Below, piece by piece: positions 1 through 6,249 of a DNA stretch of 50,468 bases. Positions within the stretch are counted from its first letter, which is position 1, and every line of letters starts with the position of its first letter. Below the pieces are notes generated by a model. It made no database searches, had not been told where the DNA came from, and saw only the letters and a list, made by a program, of their open reading frames with translations. A program made the translations under genes and the position numbers. The DNA comes from Lentimicrobium sp. (lineage in GTDB: Bacteria; Bacteroidota; Bacteroidia; Bacteroidales; Lentimicrobiaceae): contig JANJXJ010000214.1 of the NCBI GenBank assembly GCA_024709105.1, positions 1 to 50,468 of the forward strand, in the 5' to 3' direction.

Positions 1-406
1 TGCAACCTACCTGTGGAACACCGGCGACACCATGCCCGAAATCACCGTAAACACCGAAGGGCTCTACACCCTTCAACTCACCACACACAACTTGTGCGCG
101 GGAGCTGATTCCACCTACCTCAAAATGCTGGAAGCCGAATCACCGTTTCTCGTCCCCAACGCCTTCACCCCCAACGGCGACGGACTGAACGACACCTTCC
201 GGCCAGTAGTTGATTACGAAAGGGTGCGTATGTTTAGCATGTTGATCTACAACCGCTGGGGGCAACTGATCTTCGAAACCACCAACCCTGCAGAGGGTTG
301 GGATGGGAAGGATGCACCGGCGGGATTTTATAGCTGGGTGATCAGTTATTCGGATATAAAGGAGAAGGTTTATCAGACAAAAGGAATAGTAACATTGATC
401 AAATAG
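1..406 (+). CDS. T9SS type B sorting-domain surface protein, C-terminal part only
   Basis: This is the 3' end of a large secreted protein; the reading frame is open from base 2 at the window edge, so the true start lies outside. The first visible residues (YLWNTGDTMPEITVNTEGLY) look like the end of a PKD/Ig-like repeat. The last ~85 residues match the gliding-motility-associated C-terminal (CHU_C, type B) domain: VPNAFTPNGDGLNDTF, then YNRWGQLIFETTN, GWDGKDAPAGFYSW and a final basic strand. By family knowledge this domain directs export through the type IX secretion system and surface attachment. The stop lies one base from the stop of the convergent ATPase gene, leaving no space for a terminator between them. 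The domain call is firm; what the missing N-terminal part does is unknown. Confidence 0.9.
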   Translation, partial: ATYLWNTGDTMPEITVNTEGLYTLQLTTHNLCAGADSTYLKMLEAESPFLVPNAFTPNGDGLNDTFRPVVDYERVRMFSMLIYNRWGQLIFETTNPAEGWDGKDAPAGFYSWVISYSDIKEKVYQTKGIVTLIK

Positions 407-407
407 C

Positions 408-1634
408 TCATGATTCAATTAACCAATTAAATACATTCAAATGTTTTATCCCGCTTCGGCTTTGGGTAAAAGAATCTGTTGTGAGTAAATACTTCGGGTA
501 GTTATCGTTGATTTTTTCCAATGCCCCAAACTCCCGTTCTGTGGTGCTTTCATTTGTCATTTGCCATGCCACCTGATAGTATTCAATTTCACCTGTCGCA
601 TTTTTGCACACAAAGTCCACCTCAGTATTTCGGGCAGTGCCAGACCAAACTTTTTTGCTTCTCCTCAATAATTCCAGATAAACAATATTTTCAAGAATAT
701 GACCTCTGTCGGATATCCGATCTTTGCCAACCAAAACATTTAGCAAACCTACATCAACCAAATAGTATTTTTCTAGTGTAGCCAATTGTTTTCTGCCTTT
801 CAAATCGAAGCGGTTAACTTTGTAAAACACAAAACTTTCCACTAAATATTCCAGATACTTTTCCACTGTAGCATGATGGGTGCTTTGCCCGTCATGCTTG
901 AGTGTTTTTGAAATATTGCCCGGTGAAAGTGAGTTTCCTATATTCGAAGCAACAAATTTGACAATGTTTGAAAAAGCACGCTTATCATTTATCTGATGTC
1001 GTTGTGTAATGTCTTTTTCGATAATTGTGGTATATACGGCCTCAAGATATTCGTAAATCTTGTCGAAACCACTTTCACGCAGTTCAATTCCCTTTGGCAA
1101 AGAGGTTTCGTTAACATAATCAAAAAAAAGTGCTTCGTAATTGAGATATTTGTTGGTCGTATCAATCTTTCGCACTATTAAATATTCTTTGAATGAAAAT
1201 GGCAATATTGATATTTCTATGTAACGACCGCTAAGCAAGGTAGCTAATTCGCTGCTCAGCAAAAAAGCATTTGAGCCCGTAATGTAAACATCAGTATTTT
1301 CAGTTGCAAAAAGCCCGTCAACTAATTTTTCAAAAAGTGGTATATTTTGCACTTCGTCCAAAAAAATATAATTGGTTCTATCGGTCTGAATTCGATTTTT
1401 TATTTCGAAGTAAATATCACTCCACGTTTTGTTTAAATAATTTTCTGGTAATTCAAAATTGTAAAACTGTATTTGTTGTTGGCCAATCCCTTGTTTTTTC
1501 AGGTGTTCGCGGTAAAGTTCAAGCAGTGTACTTTTACCTGATCTGCGCAGGCCACTGACGACCTTTATGAGATCTTTATCTTTGTAGGACAAAAGTTTGT
1601 CAACGTATTCCTTACGATTTATGTATTTACCCAT
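408..1634 (-). CDS. AAA ATPase with C-terminal DUF4143 domain (first of two)
   Basis: The 408-residue protein has an AAA_14-type ATPase domain followed by a DUF4143 domain. The Walker A motif is GLRRSGKST (about residues 28-36) and the Walker B motif is YIFLDEVQN (D93, E94). The C-terminal half contains NTEVDFVCKN followed by YYQVAWQ, where a PD-(D/E)XK-like core would be expected; the usual E-x-K after the acidic VDF is replaced by QVA, so nuclease activity looks unlikely. These ATPases are abundant in Bacteroidota and have no settled function. The -7 box TATCTTCG ends only 5 bases before the ATG, so the mRNA may be leaderless, and an 11-bp inverted repeat flanks the promoter. It differs clearly in sequence from the second DUF4143 ATPase at 2110-3420, so this is not a recent duplication. 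Confidence 0.88.
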   Translation of the reverse strand: MGKYINRKEYVDKLLSYKDKDLIKVVSGLRRSGKSTLLELYREHLKKQGIGQQQIQFYNFELPENYLNKTWSDIYFEIKNRIQTDRTNYIFLDEVQNIPLFEKLVDGLFATENTDVYITGSNAFLLSSELATLLSGRYIEISILPFSFKEYLIVRKIDTTNKYLNYEALFFDYVNETSLPKGIELRESGFDKIYEYLEAVYTTIIEKDITQRHQINDKRAFSNIVKFVASNIGNSLSPGNISKTLKHDGQSTHHATVEKYLEYLVESFVFYKVNRFDLKGRKQLATLEKYYLVDVGLLNVLVGKDRISDRGHILENIVYLELLRRSKKVWSGTARNTEVDFVCKNATGEIEYYQVAWQMTNESTTEREFGALEKINDNYPKYLLTTDSFTQSRSGIKHLNVFNWLIES

Positions 1635-1639
1635 AGGTG

Positions 1640-1647
1640 CGAAGATA
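1640..1647 (-). promoter_or_regulatory. Candidate Bacteroidetes -7 box for the first DUF4143 ATPase
   Basis: TATCTTCG on the minus strand is one mismatch from TAnnTTTG. A TTTG element lies 22 bases upstream (1670-1673), slightly longer than the usual spacing. The box ends 5 bases before the ATG at 1634. Confidence 0.45.
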
Positions 1648-1656
1648 CAAAATAAA

Positions 1657-1691
1657 TTATCAAAACTATCAAAAAATGCAAGTTTTGATAA
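1657..1691. repeat. Perfect 11-bp inverted repeat (operator candidate)
   Basis: TTATCAAAACT (1657-1667) and AGTTTTGATAA (1681-1691) are exact reverse complements separated by 13 bases. The arms straddle the -33 region of the promoter for the ATPase at 408-1634, a position suited to a repressor or activator site. Confidence 0.6.
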
Positions 1692-1876
1692 AATAGAGAA
1701 TTTCTATCTCCAAGGTTGAGAGCTTTGGAAGAAGGTTGTGAAGATGAGGGGGAGTGTGATGCTGGTAAAGTAGCACCTCTCCCTTGCAACACCTCACCCT
1801 GCCCTCTCCTCTGGTGCCTAAGCATTTGTCGAAGGCAAGGTGAGGGTTCCGGCATCCTGCGCTATCGGTCATTTGT

Positions 1877-1964
1877 GCTTATAAGATATTAATTTATAAA
1901 ATTTTAGCAGGATCTGACACCATCTCCTTGAGGAAAGGGTTGGGGTGATGTGATTGGAAGCGGC
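1877..1964 (+). repeat. Intergenic repeat copy A
   Basis: The segment runs from GCTTATAAGATATTAATTT through TTTTAGCAG and a hairpin-like CTCCTTGAGGAAAGGG-TTGGGGTGA core to GGAAGCGGC. It aligns along its whole length with 3608-3694, in the same orientation, with scattered substitutions and small indels. It resembles the REP-like C-rich/G-rich spacer elements common in Bacteroidota genomes. Confidence 0.65.
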
Positions 1965-2109
1965 GGAGGTTTAGCTGGGCGACCAGTTACCATGCCCACT
2001 ACCCTGGTTCAAAAGCCGGTTGATGACATTTTCTGTCCTGATGACCTGAAAATCAGGCAGGCTTTTATAAACCATGGGGTGTGCAGGAAGGTTGAGCGAA
2101 AAGTAAAAA

Positions 2110-3420
2110 TCAATCCAGGAATGATTTAACATAATCAGCCATAAATAACGGCAGATTAATCAACCCTTCTTCTTTCTTTAAATTCCGCAGTGAAAATCTT
2201 ATGCTGATTTCCGGGTTGTACTTTTCACGGTAAACCGACAATGACCTGCTTTTAATATTCTGATCTGATTTTACCTCGATAGGGATAATCGTATTTTCAA
2301 ACTGAACAATGAAATCAACTTCAGCTTCATTTCCTGACCTCCAATAATATGGCATTGATTTAAATTGTTTAATAATTGAATTGAGTACGAAATTTTCAGT
2401 TAGTGAACCTTTAAACTCCGTAAAAAGCCGGTTACCTTCTGAAATAGCGACCGGATCAAGCAATGAAAGCCTTCGCAGAACAGCTGTATCAGAAAGATAT
2501 ATCTTAAATGCTGTCAGATCTTCATAAGCTTTTAAGGGTAGTCCCGGTTTCATAATCCGGTGAATCTTATAAACAAGTCCTGCATTTACCAACCAGGTAA
2601 GTGCATCCTCATATTCTCTGGCTCTTGCTCCCGGTTTAACCGTCTGATAAAGAAATTTCTTATTCTCCCTTGATAATTGTGACGGAAGTGAGGACCAGAC
2701 ATAATTGACCCGAACAACATCTCTGGTATCTATATGTTTTGAAAAATCAAGAGAATATGCATTTATTATATTCTGAAGTATACGCTGGCAAAGTTGTGTG
2801 TCACGATTTCCCAGCAATGCAGCAACCGCTTCCGGCATTCCGCCTGAAATGAAATATAGTTTAAGTTTATCGGTCAATTTACTGAAGAAAATCTCAGGAA
2901 TGGGTTCAATTTTCTGCAGGCTGTTGAGATAATCATACATAGCAACATCGGCGACTGATAGGAATTCTTTAAATGTAAGTGGGTACATTTCAAGAAATTC
3001 AACATTACCGACAGGAAAAGAGGACCCGCGACTTAGTGCTACACCTAACAGCGATCCTGCACCAGCAATTACATATTCAGGATGCTCTTCATTAAAATAT
3101 TTAAGTGAATTAAGCGCAGCATTACATTCCTGTATTTCATCAAAGATAATCAGGGTAATTCCCGGAAGTATTGGCCTTCCATTAATTATCGAAAGAAATT
3201 CAATTATCCTGACCGGATCTTTCGTTTTTTCAAAAAAGTCCTTTATCTCTGTTTGCAGGTCAAAATTGAAGTAAGCAGTGTTTTCAAAAAATTGTTCCCC
3301 GAAATGTTTTAATATCCAGGTTTTCCCAACCTGCCGGGCTCCTTGTAGAATAAGAGGCTTCCTGCCGGGGTTGTCTTTCCAAACCTTTAAATCGTTTAGT
3401 ATTTCCCTTCCTATTTTCAT
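2110..3420 (-). CDS. AAA ATPase with C-terminal DUF4143 domain (second of two)
   Basis: The 436-residue protein has an ATPase domain with Walker A GARQVGKT (residues 27-34) and Walker B LIIFDEIQE (D94, E95), and a C-terminal DUF4143 domain. Unlike the neighbouring ATPase it keeps an intact PD-(D/E)XK-like signature: AEVDFIV (E367, D369) followed by PIEVKSD (E382, K384). By family knowledge these proteins are ATPases of unknown role, often found in accessory regions. The -7 box TATCTTTG lies about 62 bases upstream, and an 18-bp palindrome sits between it and the start codon. The gene is bracketed by two same-orientation copies of an intergenic repeat (1877-1964 and 3608-3694), which could reflect insertion as a unit (inference). 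Confidence 0.9.
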   Translation of the reverse strand: MKIGREILNDLKVWKDNPGRKPLILQGARQVGKTWILKHFGEQFFENTAYFNFDLQTEIKDFFEKTKDPVRIIEFLSIINGRPILPGITLIIFDEIQECNAALNSLKYFNEEHPEYVIAGAGSLLGVALSRGSSFPVGNVEFLEMYPLTFKEFLSVADVAMYDYLNSLQKIEPIPEIFFSKLTDKLKLYFISGGMPEAVAALLGNRDTQLCQRILQNIINAYSLDFSKHIDTRDVVRVNYVWSSLPSQLSRENKKFLYQTVKPGARAREYEDALTWLVNAGLVYKIHRIMKPGLPLKAYEDLTAFKIYLSDTAVLRRLSLLDPVAISEGNRLFTEFKGSLTENFVLNSIIKQFKSMPYYWRSGNEAEVDFIVQFENTIIPIEVKSDQNIKSRSLSVYREKYNPEISIRFSLRNLKKEEGLINLPLFMADYVKSFLD

Positions 3421-3444
3421 AGTTTCACACTTTAAGTGACATTT

Positions 3445-3462
3445 ATGTGATTTTTATCACAT
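3445..3462. promoter_or_regulatory. CRP/FNR-like palindrome in the leader of the second DUF4143 ATPase
   Basis: ATGTGATTTTTATCACAT is a perfect inverted repeat (6-bp arms, 6-bp spacer) and fits the TGTGA-N6-TCACA form bound by CRP-family regulators. It lies downstream of the -7 box and 25-42 bases before the ATG at 3420, a repression-type position. Confidence 0.55.
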
Positions 3463-3481
3463 ATTTTACACTAATTATGTG

Positions 3482-3489
3482 CAAAGATA
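3482..3489 (-). promoter_or_regulatory. Bacteroidetes -7 box for the second DUF4143 ATPase
   Basis: TATCTTTG on the minus strand is an exact TAnnTTTG match about 62 bases before the ATG. No clear -33 TTTG is seen at the expected distance. Confidence 0.5.
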
Positions 3490-3607
3490 AGAAAGTTTCC
3501 CTCTAATTCAGAAGGAGTTAAAACTGTTGATGCAACTTAATTTTCTCTTTGGCTTATTCCTGCTCTGTAAAGAGGCAACAAGAAAGTATAGACCATCAGT
3601 ACTTTCT

Positions 3608-3694
3608 GCTTATTAAGAAACTAATTTATAATTTTAGCAGTATGTCACTCCCTCTCCTTCATGCAAGGGCTGGGGCGAGGTGAATTGAAGCAGC
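3608..3694 (+). repeat. Intergenic repeat copy B
   Basis: This is the second copy of the element at 1877-1964, in the same orientation. Shared blocks include GCTTAT-AAG, TAATTTATAA, TTTTAGCAG, TCTCCTT, AAGGG-TGGGG-GA and GAAGC. The centre can fold as an imperfect hairpin (CTCCCTCTCCTT against AAGGGCTGGGGCGAG). Confidence 0.65.
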
Positions 3695-3872
3695 ATGCAT
3701 TTTATTGTCGGTTAGTGAGTTATCCTGATTTAATAGCAAAGTTTAAAACTCTATAACTGAGCACAATGTCAATCACAGCCCCTGCTATATCATTCTCCTC
3801 TTAAATATTTTAGGGAACCGGATGGTTGCGAAACAGACAACAATAAATTTATAAAAAACCAATCATTACAAT

Positions 3873-3903
3873 GTTGATGCAAACGTTTGAATTAGTAATT
3901 TTG
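3873..3903 (+). promoter_or_regulatory. Bacteroidetes promoter for proline dehydrogenase
   Basis: GTTG (3873-3876), a 19-base spacer and TAATTTTG (3896-3903) match the phylum consensus TTTG-N19-TAnnTTTG closely. The predicted leader is about 17 bases. Confidence 0.7.
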
Positions 3904-3925
3904 TAATGTAAAACGGGCATTTATC

Positions 3926-5098
3926 ATGCATACAGAAGATTTTAACTTTAATAATACTGAAATTGCCTTTAAGGCCAAAAGCAATCATGATCTGAAGCGT
4001 GCTTTACTGCTATTCAGGGTATTGTCGGCTTCATGGTTGGTTAAAGTATCCACATCGCTCACCAACCTCGCCCTCAAGCTGAACCTGCCTGTGAACTGGA
4101 TAATTAAGCCAACCATTTACAGGCATTTTGTGGGTGGTGAGAGCATTGAAGAGTGCCTTCCGGTGGTGAGTAAACTTTCGGAATATGGAGTAAAAGCCAT
4201 CCTTGATTATTCTGTAGAAGGTGGCAACGACGAAAAAAGCATACAGGCAACGCTCCATGAAACTTTAAAATCTATCAGAAATGCAGCTGGCAAACCCGAA
4301 ATCCCCTTTGCTGTTTTTAAGCCCACTGCTTTTGCTAATCACCAGTTATTTGAAAATGCCGACCCTATCAAGCCGCTTGAAGGCGAAATGGAGAAAGAAT
4401 TTTACAGGTTCAGATCCAGAATAAACGTACTCTGCAACGAAGCTTTCAAATACAATGTACCTTTAATGGTTGATGCCGAGGACAGCTGGTATCAGCATCT
4501 GGTTGATGATACTGTTGAGGAGATGATGAAACGCTACAACCGCGAAAAGGCCATAGTCTTCAACACCTTGCAGATGTATCGCACCGACCGCCTCGAATTT
4601 TTGAAGCGAAGCATTGAAAATGCCAGAGAAGGAAACTATTTTCTGGGTGTTAAGTTTGTACGCGGGGCTTACATGGAAAAAGAAAGGCAAAGAGCCGAAG
4701 AAAAAGGCTACCCCTCCCCCATTCAACCCAACAAAGCGGCCACCGACAATGCATTTGACGAAGCCATCAGTATTTCATTACAAAATGCCGATGTTGTAAG
4801 CATATTTTGTGGTTCGCACAACGAAAAAAGCAATCAGCTTTTTGCAGAAGCCATTCTCGCCGGAAATTTCAGCCGTACCGATTCAAGATTCTGGTTTTCT
4901 CAACTTTACGGCATGAGCGACCACATCAGCTTTAACCTTGCCCATGCAGGGTTTAATGTTACCAAATACATTCCTTATGGACCAGTTAAATCGGTAATGC
5001 CTTACCTTTTCAGGCGTGCTGAAGAAAATACCTCGGTTGCCGGCCAAACCAGCCGCGAGCTTATGCTTCTGCGCCGGGAAATGAAACGCAGGAAGTAG
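3926..5098 (+). CDS. Proline dehydrogenase family protein
   Basis: The 390-residue FAD-dependent enzyme oxidises proline to pyrroline-5-carboxylate, the first step of proline catabolism; Bacteroidota usually encode it apart from the second enzyme, as here. The PRODH barrel signatures are visible: MVDAEDSWYQ, GVKFVRGAYMEKER, FCGSHNEKS and the C-terminal YGPVKSVMPYLFRRAEEN, which carries the conserved arginines that hold the substrate carboxylate. The length fits a stand-alone, monofunctional enzyme. The ATG is placed by a strong promoter ending 22 bases upstream. The gene is monocistronic, followed by a terminator. A Na+/solute symporter of the PutP family lies far away at 29970-31403. Confidence 0.93.
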   Translation: MHTEDFNFNNTEIAFKAKSNHDLKRALLLFRVLSASWLVKVSTSLTNLALKLNLPVNWIIKPTIYRHFVGGESIEECLPVVSKLSEYGVKAILDYSVEGGNDEKSIQATLHETLKSIRNAAGKPEIPFAVFKPTAFANHQLFENADPIKPLEGEMEKEFYRFRSRINVLCNEAFKYNVPLMVDAEDSWYQHLVDDTVEEMMKRYNREKAIVFNTLQMYRTDRLEFLKRSIENAREGNYFLGVKFVRGAYMEKERQRAEEKGYPSPIQPNKAATDNAFDEAISISLQNADVVSIFCGSHNEKSNQLFAEAILAGNFSRTDSRFWFSQLYGMSDHISFNLAHAGFNVTKYIPYGPVKSVMPYLFRRAEENTSVAGQTSRELMLLRREMKRRK

Positions 5099-5114
5099 AT
5101 TCTTCTCCTATCTT

Positions 5115-5165
5115 AAAGCACTTATTAATCAGGGAGTTATTGCTCTCCTGTGAGTGCTTTATTTT
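5115..5165 (+). terminator. Probable intrinsic terminator after proline dehydrogenase
   Basis: AAAGCACT (5115-5122) pairs with AGTGCTTT (5153-5160); an inner helix CAGG/CCTG plus GAG/CTC with one bulged base extends it, followed by ATTTTAA. Confidence 0.6.
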
Positions 5166-5490
5166 AATTCCTGATTCTGGTTTCTGCAAACAGCGCATTT
5201 CAGAAGATATATATCACAAATACCTGGAGTGACTCACTTAAAAAACAATCCGGTTCATTTAAAAACAAACCATAATAGCCAATAATTAAACCTAATGCGA
5301 TTCGCACAAACAACAAAACACTGATATTCTGATTATTACAAGATATAATTGATGCATCGCCTGCTTCCATAACAATAAAAACCTGTTAAAACCTGAAAAT
5401 TATCTCACCATTCATCCTGCGAATAAACTGATTCATCGGCATAAAAAGCTTGTCCACCGATTTTGATTTAGCCATTCATTAAGGCCGCCA

Positions 5491-5498
5491 TATTTTTG
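5491..5498 (+). promoter_or_regulatory. -7 box of the outer-membrane operon
   Basis: TATTTTTG matches TAnnTTTG exactly. It is 4 bases before an ATG at 5503 and 28 before the ATG at 5527; transcription should begin close to 5503, which decides between a leaderless start and the downstream start. Confidence 0.55.
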
Positions 5499-5526
5499 CC
5501 TCATGGTTCAGCAAAAACACACAGGC

Positions 5527-6216
5527 ATGAAAAAGTTTCACTCATTCACAACTGTTCTTATTTTGATACTGGCACTTTTGTTTACCCTTCTGGGCATGGG
5601 AGCAGAATCAGCTCAGGAAAGTGTCATTTTTAAAAGCAATCCTGAAAATGTGCAGGCTTACATCGGGCCTCAGCTCAGTTACGGCCTTTTAAAAAATAAA
5701 CCGTCTTTTTTCAAAGGAGGCAACGGAGGCTTGATATTCAGAAATAAATTTTATGCCGGAGTGTTTGCCGAAACGCTCGCTTCCAACCATTCCTCAGAAA
5801 AGCTGTCTGTAATAAGGCAAGACAACCGCACCAAAAACTACAGCAACCTGAAAACCAATTTTGGATACGCCGGAATCATGATCGGATACATTTATAACAC
5901 AGGAAAAACCACCCATTTACGACTCGGAGCCGGAGTTGGCCTGGGAAGTATCAGCCTGTCAGAAAATGATTTAAGGCTCGATTTCCGCGAAAACATTATC
6001 AACGACGGAGTGTTTTTATTACATCCAAAAGCAGAACTTGGCTTTAATCTTTTTAGAAATATCAGATCTGCAATCGGGGTCGGATACCGCTGGGTAACAG
6101 GTGCCAACAGCGCCTATCGCAAACCCGACGGAAGCAAAGGACATTACTTCAATAACATTGATTTTTCAGGTCCGGTGATAAGTCTGAGCCTGAATATTGG
6201 AAATTTTAACTCGTAA
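5527..6216 (+). CDS. Predicted outer-membrane beta-barrel protein
   Basis: The protein is 229 residues from the ATG at 5527. The N-terminus (MKKFHSFTTVLILILALLF) is a clear signal peptide. The rest has alternating aromatic/polar strands such as AYIGPQLSYGLL, FYAGVFAETLAS, AGIMIGYIYNT, LRLGAGVGLG, AIGVGYRWVTG and a final strand PVISLSLNIGNF, typical of small Bacteroidota porin-like barrels. An in-frame ATG at 5503 would add eight residues, but it lies where transcription should begin, so 5527 is preferred. The gene is 33 bases upstream of a TonB-dependent receptor and probably the first gene of that operon. Its specific function is unknown; it may assist the receptor (inference). Confidence 0.75.
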   Translation: MKKFHSFTTVLILILALLFTLLGMGAESAQESVIFKSNPENVQAYIGPQLSYGLLKNKPSFFKGGNGGLIFRNKFYAGVFAETLASNHSSEKLSVIRQDNRTKNYSNLKTNFGYAGIMIGYIYNTGKTTHLRLGAGVGLGSISLSENDLRLDFRENIINDGVFLLHPKAELGFNLFRNIRSAIGVGYRWVTGANSAYRKPDGSKGHYFNNIDFSGPVISLSLNIGNFNS

Positions 6217-6249
6217 AAACCATTACCACTGCCACAAACTGCAAGTAAA

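Larger units (their letters stand above)
1635..2109. other. Gene-free spacer between the two DUF4143 ATPases
   Basis: This spacer holds the promoter and inverted repeat of the upstream ATPase (1640-1691), a C-rich stretch with CACCTCACCCTGCCC near 1785 and its approximate complement (AAGGTGAGGG) near 1840, and one copy of an 88-bp intergenic repeat (1877-1964). Short frames in the region are open on both strands but have biased composition and no recognisable protein. No RNA gene is seen. Confidence 0.6.
3421..3925. other. Spacer upstream of the second ATPase and of proline dehydrogenase
   Basis: This stretch carries the ATPase leader with its palindrome (3445-3462) and -7 box (3482-3489), a small hairpin with arms AGAAAGTA (3581-3588) and TACTTTCT (3600-3607), intergenic repeat copy B (3608-3694), and the proline dehydrogenase promoter (3873-3903). 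No open frame of convincing composition is present. Confidence 0.65.
5099..5526. other. Spacer between proline dehydrogenase and the receptor operon
   Basis: Apart from the terminator at 5115-5165 and the -7 box at 5491-5498, this AT-rich stretch shows no gene, RNA or repeat that I can support. Confidence 0.6.

Noticed and set aside
1619-1872. Minus-strand open frames of 67-78 residues between the DUF4143 ATPases
   Set aside because: They run through C-rich repeat sequence, overlap each other in different frames, and have Ser/Pro/Arg-biased composition with no domain; they are by-products of the repeat.
1992-2129. Short open frames on both strands in the last part of the ATPase spacer, possible gene remnant
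   Set aside because: A plus-strand 45-codon frame and a minus-strand frame are open over the same bases and neither resembles a known protein. Without a search a pseudogene call cannot be supported.
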